A stretch of DNA of 64,000 nt from Manihot esculenta (lineage: Eukaryota > Streptophyta > Magnoliopsida > Malpighiales > Euphorbiaceae), in contig NC_035174.2 of the NCBI RefSeq assembly GCF_001659605.2, positions 172,289-236,288 on the forward strand. The letters are read 5' to 3'. Positions 24,285 to 35,232 of the stretch are shown one piece after another. The notes under the pieces were generated by a model that worked only from the letters and a program-made list of their open reading frames with translations, had not been told where the DNA came from and made no database searches. Position 1 is the stretch's first letter. Each line of letters starts with the position of its first letter. The translations under genes were made by a program, and so were the position numbers.

Positions 24285-26299
24285 GTTTTATTTATAAATT
24301 TATAATAAAATTCAATAAATAATTTTTGAAGTATATTTAAATATTATCTAATAAATTAAATTAAATTAAATTTTTTAATAATTTATTTTTAAAGATTTTT
24401 CAAATAATAATTTATTATCATAATAAAATATTAAATTAATATATTAAATAAAAATAATAATGGATGTAAAAGTAAATAATATTTAAGGAATATCTATAAA
24501 ATTAACAGTTCTTTGAGTATTTTTTTTATTATATATATATATAATAAATTATATTAAAATTGACGTATTAACATTGAAAATGAAATGAAATCTTTAGATG
24601 ATTTAATACAATTTTTTTTAAAAATCAGAAGCAACCAACCTTGCAAGCCTTCCTCTGAATAAGTTTTGATTGGGCATGTTTTTGCTTGGGCTTTATCTAT
24701 CATTATAATTAAATTTGTTTATTTATTTGAATTTTATTGATTGTTTTGTTGGGCAAATTCCCTAATTCAGACAACAATATCAACTCATCCAATCCAATAT
24801 TTTGCTTTGCTTCACCTTAATTCATCCAATTTTCATTTCTTCAAATATAAAACAACTGCATGACATTGATGGGTTACCAAATGTGGTGGACCCTCCAATC
24901 TCCAGATTAATTGTTGCCCTCTGCGTTGCCAGCTTTGACGTTTTCAAACTAGGAATATATATCACCCTGCCCTATTTTACTTGCTAATCGATCAGCTCGG
25001 CTGCTTGTGGTTGGTGTATCTTCAAAAGAGCTAGCTAGCTATTGCATTCATGGGATCTTGTCTTTTCGGACAGACCATTAAGTGATTGTTCATATTTCTA
25101 AGTAAGCAACAACAAGTATATACCCAACCCTTGCACATTTTGTTGTGGAATTTCTTTCTTTTTCTTTTTCTTTTTCATGATGATATAAATAATAAAATCA
25201 AATTATATTAATAATGTTTAATTACATTATGAAAAATCTCAATATTGCTTTATTTTTCATATATGTAAAAAAAAAAATTAAATTTTAAAATCATACGCAA
25301 TACTTATAGTGGCAGGACAGGACAGGACAGGACAGGACAGGACAGGAACAACACAGAAACTGATGAGGGACAACTTCACTATTATCCTTAATTGAAATTT
25401 TTCATATATCATTATATTTTTAAATACATCCTTAATTTCAATATTAAGTTGATTATTTTACTTCATATACATATTTTAATTTCTTAATTATTTATAAAAA
25501 AATAATAAAATTAAATTAAAAGAAATATGGACCCCAACTGAATAATCCCATTAATTTATATTAATTGCACATGTCAGTCGCTGCCTTGCGCTTATCTATG
25601 TATTTATTACAGGAAATGGTATGCCATTTTTCTGGTTCATAATAGTGGTATGCCACCTTTATTACAAGTTTTTTTTTTTTTTTTTTTTTAATATCCAAAT
25701 AATCCATTTCCATTATTTTTCTTATTAATTAATTTCACCCCTAAGGGAAAATATTTTTAAAATAAAATGCATAAACTTTTTTTGACCTAAAAATAATAAA
25801 ATATATGATTTTTCCATTGAATATATATTACAAAAGAAAATACCATTTACACACTACCTAACAAATATTGGTTTAGTTGAATTTGAAGTTCCTAAATTCT
25901 GAATTAGATCATTGTGATTATGAAAATCATGTTATGAGAATGAGACAATAACATGTGTAGAGAGAGGATAATATGCTTTTTAAGCCATAGATTTATGTAT
26001 TTTAAATTTAAAAATTTTAACTCTATATAATTGCTAATATTATTTTTCACCATAAATATATAATAAAGTACAAAGAAAACAAGTTAGCTGTAATAACAAC
26101 AGTATCCAATTATTCAGTTTATTTCATTTATTTTTTTCAAAATATTAAACCATATTTAAAAATAAAATAAATTTGTATAATTTTTATTTATGGCAAAATA
26201 TCAATAGCTATACAGAGTCAAACTTTTTAATTTAGAATACATAAATCTACCATATTTAATTTACGCAAATTGCCTTAAGAGAAAAATGTGAAAAGATAA
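24285..26299. other. AT-rich intergenic region
   Basis: No supported gene. It includes a GGACA pentamer array (25313-25348) and a poly-T tract (about 25671-25690). The 61-residue frame at 24802-24987 has no recognisable domain or codon pattern. Confidence 0.5.
25313..25348. repeat. GGACA pentanucleotide microsatellite
   Basis: About seven uninterrupted GGACA units in otherwise AT-rich DNA. Confidence 0.9.
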
Positions 26300-26304
26300 T
26301 TAAG

Positions 26305-26414
26305 TGTAACGACCCGAAAATCGGACCGCTACCGGCGCTAGGATCCGGGTCGACTTAAGGCTGCCGGGACCCGGATCCTAGCGCCGGTAGCGGTTCGATT
26401 TTCGGGTCGTTACA
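26305..26414 (+). repeat. Collapsed 5' LTR: inverted U5 ends
   Basis: About 67 bases that are the reverse complement of the LTR's last bases are followed by about 43 bases of the LTR's last bases in normal orientation. The join is at a 6-base microhomology GACCCG. The outer 42-base arms are inverted repeats with one mismatch. U3, TATA and R are all absent. It is followed directly by the primer binding site, so it occupies the 5' LTR position. Confidence 0.88.
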
Positions 26415-26417
26415 GAA

Positions 26418-26429
26418 TGGTATCAGAGC
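26418..26429 (+). other. Primer binding site (initiator tRNA-Met)
   Basis: TGGTATCAGAGC, complementary to the 3' end of plant initiator tRNA-Met, three bases after the LTR end. Confidence 0.85.
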
Positions 26430-26667
26430 CCTAGGTTCATATGGTCGGACCTAGAGTGTCGGGCTCATAGATGTTATAGAAGGTCAAGCACAATAGGAAA
26501 GATCATGTCCACTAGGATAGGATGTGGAGTCCTGTCTTGTATGATGATGTGAAATGCCATGATGATATGCTATGATATGTGATGTGTGATGCGGGTTCAT
26601 GTGTGCCCACATGAACCATATGGTGCTAATGTTTGTGCTATGTGTGCTATTTTTTTCAGAAAACAGG

Positions 26668-29600
26668 ATAAGGGGAACTCATCGATCAGCGAGATTGACT
26701 GGAGTACCACCTGAGGATGAGGGCATGAGCGCCCGTCCTCCAGCATTGCCTAGGGCAATGTCTAGTAGGTCTAGCAGAGACAGAGCAGTAAGAGACCCTA
26801 GAAGGTCTCTGGATCTGGGTAGGAGCAGATCAGTCAGAGGAACAGTTCAGGGAGGCGCGTCAGAGGACGTGGGGGATGATATGGATGTAGAGCAGAGGAG
26901 GGATGGCAGTCTGGGAGTTAGCATGTCGGAAGAAGGTATGGGAGAATCCCAGGGAGGCACTCAGGCCTCAGGATTTGTTCAGCCACCTTACTACCCACCC
27001 TTCTCACAAAACCCCGGGTATTCGATGGGAGGCACATCGGATTACCCTAGCTTCACTCCTTATCCCACACAGATGCCATACCCACCATACTACCCACCAT
27101 ACTCACAATACCCAATGTATCCACCCCCACCATACTATCCAAATTCAGCAAACCCTACCTCAGAAAATGTTGCACCACCTACAGAACCAGCAGCCCCAGT
27201 TGCTCAACCTTCTAGACCTAGCTCAGCCAGTGGGAGCAAGGTCAAGATGACTGAATATATGAAGCTGGGTGCTCCCCAGTTTGAGTCAGGTGATGACCCG
27301 TTTGTGTATCTTGAGAGGGTCAGGACTATTACAGAGGAGTTAGGGGCTGATGACAGTAGAGCCATTCAGATGGCTGGGTTCACGCTTAAGTGCAAGAAGG
27401 CACGAGAGTGGTTCAAGAATTATGTGAACCCGAGAGTGGACAGCATGTCCTGGGAAGAGTTTGCAAATGAGTTTGCAGGATGGGCTTTTCCCGATAGTTC
27501 AAGGGAGTTGAAAATGATAGAGTTTGAACAGTTGAGGCAGATAGAGGATATGAGTGTAGAGGAGTACACCGACAGATTCTTGGAGCTGTTGCCTTTTGCT
27601 GGGCAGAGTCTGGACACAGATTCGAAGAAGTCAAGGAGGTATGTCATGAAGCTTCATTCCAGGTATTCCTCCTTGATTCAGTCCGTGGACCGGGAGAGCT
27701 TCCATGCCATAGTAGATATGGCTAGGAAAATGGAGGCCAGTGCCATCATTTAGGGGACAGTTAAGCAAACAGTGGCACAGCCTTCTGGTTCGAAAACTCC
27801 GGGTGGGGGAAGATTAGATCCTTCTACTCTGAGTGCAGCAGCTTCAGGCAGTAAGAGATGGGGTAAGTCCAAGGGTAAGAAGAATAAGTTCTGGAATAAA
27901 GTCAAGTCTAGTCTGGGATTTGGAAGTGGCTCAAGCTCTGGTGCGGATAATGCAGTTTGTGCGAAGTGTGGTAAGCCACACAGGGGAGTATGTCGGTTTG
28001 GGATGAACGCCTGTTTCAGATGTGGTCAGGAGGGGCATATGGCTCGAGAATGTCCAAGAGCAGTCCCGATGGCTCAGTCCCAGCAGACAGCCTCAGGCAG
28101 TGTAGCGCAGCCAGCAGCTCCAGCCATGACTCAGGCCAGTGGCAGAGGCAGAGGGAGAGGAGCAGCCTCTTCTTCAGCGGGTTTCAGAGGTGAAGGTCCA
28201 TCAGCTCCAGCACGGATCTTCACAATGACACAGCAGGAGGCAGATGCATCTAACACCGTGGTGGCAGGTAACTTAATCATTGGTTGTTCAGATGTGTATG
28301 CCTTGATGGACCCTGGTGCATCTCATTCTTTTATTGCTCCGAGAGCCGTGGGGAGGTTAGGTCTGATGACTTTTGGGTTAGAGTGTCCTCTCTGGGTCAG
28401 TGGACCCAAGTGTGATCCATCAGTGGCAGAGTCAGTCTGCCAGTGTAGTCCTGTGTTTGTTGAGGGAAGATGCTTGTCCGCCGACCTAGTGGTTCTAGAT
28501 TTGACAGATTTTGACATCATTCTAGGGATGGACTGGTTATCTACCCATGGTGCTACCTTGGACTGCAGGGACAAGGTAGTCAGGTTCAGAGGTCAGGATG
28601 GGTCTGAGGTTGTCTTCAGAGGAGACAGGAGGGGTACACCTAGAGGTCTGATATCAGCTCTTCAGGCTCGTAGGTTGCTCAGGAGGGGATGTCAGGGGTA
28701 TTTGGCTCATGTGAGAGAGCTTAGCAGTCAGATTAGAGAGCCCACCTCGGTGCCAGTGGTTAGAGAGTTCTTAGATGTGTTCCCAGACGAGCTGCCAGGT
28801 TTACCACCTGCTAGGGAGATAGAGTTCGAGATAGAACTAATGCCTGGAACCCGACCGATCTCTATCCCTCCCTACAGGATGGCGCCAGCAGAATTGAAAG
28901 AGTTGAAGGAGCAGTTGCAGGAGCTGGTAGACAAGGGCTTCATCCGACCGAGTACCTCACCCTGGGGTGCTCCCGTTTTGTTCGTGAGAAAGAAGGATGG
29001 ATCCCTTAGACTTTGTATCGACTACAGACAGTTGAACAAAGTCACTACCAAGAACAGGTACCCTTTGCCAAGGATCGACGATCTATTCGACCAGCTAGCA
29101 GGAGCGGGTTGTTTCTCCAAAATAGATCTGAGATCTGGGTACCACCAGCTGAGGATCATAGATGAGGACATGCCAAAGATGGCTTTCAGGACCAGATATG
29201 GGCATTTTGAGTTCCTTGTGATGCCGTTCGGGTTAACCAACGCCCCTGCAGCATTCATGGATCTCATGAACAGAGTGTTTAGCCAATACCTGGATCACTT
29301 CGTTATTGTCTTCATAGATGATATCCTAGTGTATTCCAGGAATGCAGAGGAGCATGCCCATCATCTGAGGTTGGTTCTACAGACCTTGAGGGAACATGGC
29401 TTGTATGCCAAGTTCTCCAAGTGTGAGTTCTGGCTGAGGAGCATTTCGTTCTTGGGGCATGTAGTGTCAGAGAATGGGATAGAGGTGGACCCCAAGAAGA
29501 CAGAAACTGTGGCTAACTGGCCTAGACCCACTTCAGTGATGGAGATCAGGAGTTTCTTGGGTTTGGCAGGTTACTACAGGAGGTTCGTTCAGGACTTCTC

Positions 29601-31653
29601 GAAAATAGCAACTCCTCTGACCAGACTAACCAGGAAGAATCAGAAGTTTGTGTGGACCGACCAGTGCGAAGAGAGTTTTGAAGAGCTTAAGAAGAGGTTG
29701 ACTTCAGCACCAGTTTTAGCTCTGCCATCTAGTGATGAGGACTTTACAGTCTTTTGTGATGCGTCCCGCGTGGGACTGGGTTGTGTACTGATGCAAAATG
29801 AGAGGGTGATTGCTTATGCTTCGAGGCAACTAAAGAAGCATGAGTTGAATTACCCCACACATGACCTTGAGATGGCAGCAGTAATCTTTGCACTCAAGAT
29901 GTGGAGGCATTACCTCTATGGGGTAAAATGTGAAATCTTTACAGATCATAAGAGCCTGCAGTACATCCTGAGTCAAAGAGATTTGAACTTGAGACAGAGG
30001 AGATGGGTAGAGCTGCTAAGTGACTATGATTGCAAGATTCAGTATCATCCGGGTAAGGCGAATGTCGTGGCAGACGCCCTAAGCCGGAAGTCACTAGGTA
30101 GTCTATCCCACATCTCGGCAGAGAGGAGACCAGTGGTGAAGGAGTTTTACAAGCTCATTGAGGAAGGTCTACAGTTGGAGTTATCTGGTACAGGTGCTTT
30201 AGTTGCTCAGATGAAAGTGACACCAGTGTTTCTGGAGCAGGTGGCTCAGAAACAGCATGAGGACCCAGAGTTAGTGAAGATTGCCAGGACTATTCAGTCA
30301 GGCAAGGACAGTGAGTTCAGATTCGACAATAAGGGGATCCTCCGCTATGGGAGTCGTTTGTGTGTACCAGATGAAATAGGGCTAAAAGGAGACATTATGA
30401 GAGAGGCTCATAATGCAAGATACAGCATTCACCCCGGAGCCACCAAAATGTATCAGGATCTGAAGAAAGTTTATTGGTGGCCAGCTATGAAGAGGGAAGT
30501 GGCACAGTTTGTGTCAGCCTGCGGAGTTTGTCAGAGGGTGAAGCTGGAACATCAGAAGCCGGCTGGAATGCTTAACCCGCTACCTATTCCAGAGTGAAAA
30601 TGGGAGAATATAGCTATGGACTTCGTAGTGGGGTTACCGGCGACGTCCAACAGATTGGACTCCATATGGGTGATTGTGGACAGACTCACCAAATCTGCTC
30701 ACTTCATCCCTGTTAGGAGTGGCTACTCTGTGGACAAATTGGCGCAGGTGTATGTTGAAGAGATAGTCAGGCTGCATGGGGTTCCTGTTTCTATAGTGTC
30801 AGATAGAGGACCCCAGTTCACCTCCAGGTTTTGGCGGAGTCTGCAGAATGCCATGGGTACTAGATTGGATTTTAGCACTGCCTTCCATCCACAGACAGAC
30901 GGACAGTCAGAGAGGACCATCCAAACCATAGAAGATATGCTGAGAATGTGTGTGCTGGACTTTGGCGGTTCTTGGAGGCAGCATCTACCTTTGGTGGAGT
31001 TTGCCTACAATAACAGCCATCATGCTAGCATCGGGATGGCTCCATATGAAGCTTTATATGGAAGGAAGTGCAGGTCACCTGTTTGCTGGGAAGAAGTTGG
31101 AGAAAAGGCCTTGGCAGGGCCTGAGCTAGTAGAGATCACCAGCAGGGTGGTACCCTTAATCAGAGAAAGAATCAAGACTGCTGCAAGCAGACAAAAGAGT
31201 TATGCAGACATCCGCAGAAGGCTAGTAGAGTTTCAGGAGGGGGATCTGGTATTGCTCAAGGTGTCTCCAATGAAAGGAGTGGTTCGGTTCGGGAAGAAAG
31301 GTAAGCTGGCTCCGCGGTACATCGGACCCTTTGAAGTCTTGCAAAAGATTGGGAATGTATCGTACAAGCTGGATTTACCTACTTCAATGGAGAGAATCCA
31401 TCCGGTTTTCCATGTTTCTATGTTGAGGAAATTTGTGTCAGATCCGGGCAAGGTTCTTAGTGAGCCTGATATGGAGATCCAAGAGGATCTCACCTATGTT
31501 GAGCAGCCGGTATGGATCCTAGACACCCAGATCAGAAAGCTAAGAAACAAGGAAATCCCGATGGTGAAGGTCCTTTGGAACCACCGCAATCTGGAAGAAT
31601 GCACTTGGGAGACATGGGAGTCTATGCTCCGACAATATCCTCATCTCTTTTAA
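26668..31653 (+). pseudogene. Chromovirus gag-pol polyprotein, three point lesions
   Basis: One frame covers Gag, protease, reverse transcriptase, RNase H and integrase. The initiator ATG seen in the copy at 59083 is ATA here (26668-26670). In-frame stops are TAG at 27751-27753 (a CAG in the copy at 43631) and TGA at 30595-30597 (a TGG in the copy at 47389); there is no frameshift. Visible parts: Gag core about 27250-27750; two CCHC-like zinc knuckles ([26 protein letters not shown]) at 27958-28060; protease [10 protein letters not shown] near 28303; RT with [10 protein letters not shown] and [10 protein letters not shown] (29311-29340); RNase [11 protein letters not shown] to DALSRK (29750-30090); integrase zinc finger, then DFVVGLP, SDRGPQFTSRFW and the DGQSERTIQTIE region (30610-30960); then GPFEV/YKLDLP and a chromodomain-like VKVLWNH...EECTWE...YP end. 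The protease has D-P-G instead of the usual D-S/T-G. Confidence 0.92.
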
Positions 31654-31714
31654 GGTTAGTCTCTATGTGTTTTATGTGTATTATATGTTGTATGCTTTGC
31701 ATGAGCTAGTTAAG

Positions 31715-31736
31715 GAACATTCGGGGACGAATGTTC
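31715..31736 (+). promoter_or_regulatory. Hairpin next to the polypurine tract
   Basis: GAACATTCG, loop GGGA, CGAATGTTC: a perfect 9-bp stem just before the polypurine tract (AAGGGGGGAGAA, 31739-31750). It is conserved at 50902-50923 (one G:T pair) and, on the minus strand, at 55386-55407 (one mismatch). Confidence 0.75.
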
Positions 31737-31750
31737 TTAAGGGGGGAGAA

Positions 31751-33187
31751 TGTAATACCCGGCTAGACTCCGGTATCGGAATTCCTACCGTCCGGTGGAA
31801 TCTCGGATGTCGGAAGCCTCTAGTAGGGTAAAACCATGTTTTTATGAAATATTTTAATGTGTTTTATGTTTTAAGCATGAAAGAAAATGAGTTTTTGCAT
31901 GAAAATAGCATTGGAGGAAAACTCAGGTTCGGCCGCCGAACCTCAAGTTCGGCCGCTGAACATGCATGCGTTGCGGGTGTGCTTTAGGCCCCCGAAAGCA
32001 TAAGTGAGGGAAGTCCAGGTTCGGCCGCCGAACCTCAAGTTCGGCCGCCGAACATGGCATGCATGTTTTAGGGGATTTTTGGGGAGTAGTTTATAGTTAT
32101 GTTCAGGTATGTTTGGTCCCTCATTTGAGTCCACCTGTGTAGGTTCGGACCCGAGGAACCGAGGACCCCAGCAGTGAGTTCAGCTGCTTCGGTGTTGTCA
32201 GAGTCAGCCAGAGGTGAGTGGAACTAAACTTAATCTTTTAAATTAAATGTTTTATCATGTTTCATGCATCACGATTATGCAATAGGATGATTGCATTAGT
32301 TTCCACGAATATGCCGCATTGCATCGATTGTTGTTGATATGGGTGAATATTGGATGACCCAATTAGTCCAAGACAGGAAGACCAGGACCCCATGCTACGG
32401 CCTGGCACTATGTAAGGAAAGACCAGGACCCCATTCTACGGCTTGGCACAGTTATGAGACTCGAAGACCAGGAGCCCAGAGGAGGCCCTGGGGAAATGGT
32501 AAGTAATGTATGTTATGACAGGAAGACCAGGACCCCATGCTACGGCCTGGCACTATGTTTACTTGGACTAATTGGTGACAAGTTCACCCAACTCTTATGT
32601 GAATTGTCTGTGTTATGATGCATTTCATTGGAGCATAGTGTTAATATGTTTTATAGTTCTTCTCACTGGGCTTTTAGCTCACCCCTCTCCCTTTAACCCC
32701 AGGCTTGCAGGTACAGTGTAGAGCAGGAGTCCGGATAGAGTAAAGAAGTCATGCTTATGTAATAGCTAGCAATGGACATGATCAAATTGTAATGTAATGT
32801 CTTAAGTACAGTATAGTTATGTAATGATGTTTACGGATGATTAGAGGTGTGCTTGACCATAGATGTTGTAATCCCTTTTAATACATGATCTTGGTTATTT
32901 TATGTCATTTATGTAAACCAGCTCAGCATATGTTGTGTCACCCATTGGGGGCACTAATGAGATCCCATTGAGGGATCAATGTTATGATTATGTTAAGTAT
33001 GTATATGCACAGGTTGAGTTTGGTTGATGTATATGGAAAGAAAAGTTTTAATTTTTATGTATGTTGTTGATCATGTATGGGATTAAGCAGGTTCACAGGA
33101 TGCATGTTAGGCTTGCTACGGGTCCCGGCGGCCTTAAGTCGACCCGGATCCTAGCGCCGGTAGCGGTCCGATTTTCGGGTCGTTACA
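31751..33187 (+). repeat. 3' LTR with central deletion
   Basis: 1437 bp compared with about 2275 bp for the related LTR at 45114. About 840 bp are missing at position ~32065, where 'ggcatgcatg' runs directly into 'ttttagggg'. The deletion removes the TATA box, presumed R, the donor-like GAGGTAAGTG site and the main palindrome cluster. Both LTR termini are intact. Confidence 0.88.
32369..32560. repeat. Short tandem array inside LTR
   Basis: Three to four copies of 'gaagaccaggaccccatgct' followed by 'acggcctggcac'. It is the plus-strand counterpart of 776-960. Confidence 0.75.
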
Positions 33188-33192
33188 TTAAG

Positions 33193-33509
33193 AGTTTGTC
33201 AAAAAAAAAAAAAATTCTGTTAGCATTAAATTTTTCAAAATAGTCATTTAAACATTTAAAATAGTCACTTAAATAATACCATTAAATTTTGTTAAAAAAT
33301 TAACATATAAACTTTAAAATTTTATTTTTTAAGTTTATAAATAAACCGGAATAGCACCAAATTTACAGTTTTCTATTTTACAGACATGTATATAAATAAA
33401 ATATCAGTTTTGATGGGTAAGATTAGCAAAAGGAGTTATAAAAAATTTTAAATTTTCAAATGGTTTTACACACTTTTTTTTCTAAATAAATTTATTTTTC
33501 CCTTTTAAA
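33193..33509. other. AT-rich non-coding DNA beside the Tat remnant
   Basis: No gene is seen; an A tract lies at 33202-33214. It may be non-coding sequence of the old Tat element. Confidence 0.4.
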
Positions 33510-35232
33510 ACTTTAAAGATCGAGAGGTACCTCATAACCAAATATAATATAAACCGGTCAAGAGTTATAACTCATCTATTTAACTTCTCTATATCATTAA
33601 TGATTTTAGACGCTTTCATATTTTGAATGACACTAATTTTCTTTGAATTTGCCTCTATACCTCTCTCTAAGACTATGTACCCTAAAAATTTTTCAGCTTT
33701 TATTCTAAAAGTACACTTTTTAGAGGTTAAGTTTCATACCTGCCTTGTCCAATACATCAAAAACCTTCTGAATATCCATTGGATGATCTTCTAAATACCG
33801 AATCTTTACCACCATATCATCCACGTATACTTCGACTGTTGATCCCACTATATTTTTAAAAATGCAAGACACTAGTTTTGATAAGTCGCTCCTGTGTTTT
33901 TTAGGCCAAACTGCATTACCTTGTAACAGAAGACTCTGACATCGGTGATAAACCAGTCTTCTCTGCATCTTCAGCATCCATCATGACATGGTGGTAACCT
34001 GAAATTGCATCCAAAAAAGAAACCACTACATGACTCGAGGTAAAGTCTACTACCCTGTCAAATAGAAAGGAGTGGATAATGATCCTTTAGGCATGATTTA
34101 TTTAAGTCCGTAAAATCCACATACATCCTCTATTTCCCGTTTGTCTTCTTCACCAGTACTATATTGGCAAGCCATATAGGATAATGGACCTCTTTTATTA
34201 AACATGCACTTAATAATTTATTAACCTCCTCTTTAATCACCTGTTGCCTCTCCGATGTAAATTTTTTTTTTTTTGTTATATCAGTTTTATTATTTTATCA
34301 ATAAACAACTTGTGGATAATAAGAGTCGAGTCCACACCTACTACATCTTTTAGAGACTAAGTAAAAGTTGTCACTTTGTATTTTAGTAATTCTATTAAAC
34401 GATTTTTTTTTCACCATTTAACGTAGTCTTGAATCATACCTTTTTTTTCTATACTTAATTGGACCTCTTCCACCGAGTCTGTTGGTTTTGGTTTTATGTG
34501 AGAATCAAGTTTCTCCAGCAAGTTGATGGGCATCGTCGTTTTCCCGATGCTTTTTATGGATTATCTATAGCATTCCTAGGCTGACTTCTGGTTGCCTCAA
34601 ACAACCACCAATCCTCCTAGAGCTGGTAGATTAAGATATATAGCACCTATGTTAATAACTATATTGTGTCAATTTAGGACTAGACGACCTAATATCACAT
34701 TGTATGTGAGTGGGATATCTACCACCGCGAACTCCACATACAACTCCTACTTGTGCTTGTCATCACCCAGCACAAGGGAGAGGTTGATGGTGATTGCCAT
34801 GGTCTTACTCCTAATTTCATTAACGGATAGGCGACTTTAACAAAATTATTTTTATCTAAGCCTAACTTATTAAAGACATTTAAGGTGAGGAGGTTAACAT
34901 AACTACATGTATCCACTAAGACTCACCTCACCTTATACATGTTCAAATGTATGCTAATAACCAGTGGGTCATTTTAAAAAAAAAAAACCTATTACCTTAT
35001 CTACAGCTCCGAATCTTACTTCCTGTTTAGCCCACGGTTCCTGTTCAACTAATAAGATGTCTTCTACAATGCGCTTATTTTTTCTCTTGCCATCGTTGGG
35101 TCCTCCTACAATTATATGTATAACCCTCTATAGGCTTACTGTCAGGGGTGGTTTCGGAATTGTTACCACGGGTTCAGGCCTCCTCTCTTCTCTACTCTTT
35201 TTGACGAACTTTCAAAGTGTGTCGTCCCTTAT
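33510..35232 (-). pseudogene. Tat-type Gypsy protease and reverse transcriptase remnant
   Basis: Read on the minus strand from 35232 down. A protease-like stretch comes first (VNLLTLNVFNKLGLDKNNFV, about 34920-34720). RT follows, including the active-site text VEVYVDDMVVK (about 33860-33790) and the following KAEKFLG, ERGIEANSKKISVIQNMK and RFILYL phrases spread over frames down to about 33515. Wording around the YVDD box and the ERGIEA motif is typical of the Tat/Athila (non-chromovirus) branch. Many stops and frameshifts make it long dead. It continues upstream at 37409-37970, 41021-41327 and 53032-53189, separated by later insertions. Confidence 0.8.

Larger units (their letters stand above)
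26305..33187 (+). mobile_element. Chromovirus (Tekay/Del-like Ty3/Gypsy) element with abnormal LTRs
   Basis: The insertion has a perfect target duplication TTAAG (26300-26304 and 33188-33192). Order: 110-bp hairpin in place of the 5' LTR (26305-26414), Met PBS (26418-26429), gag-pol (26668-31653), hairpin (31715-31736), polypurine tract (31739-31750), 3' LTR (31751-33187). Domain order PR-RT-RNaseH-INT with a chromodomain-like C-terminus places it among chromoviruses. It is inactive: the initiator is changed, there are two nonsense codons, and neither LTR keeps the TATA region. Confidence 0.92.

Noticed and set aside
24802..24987. 61-residue open frame in intergenic DNA
   Set aside because: No domain, no splice context, and AT-rich surroundings; compatible with chance.
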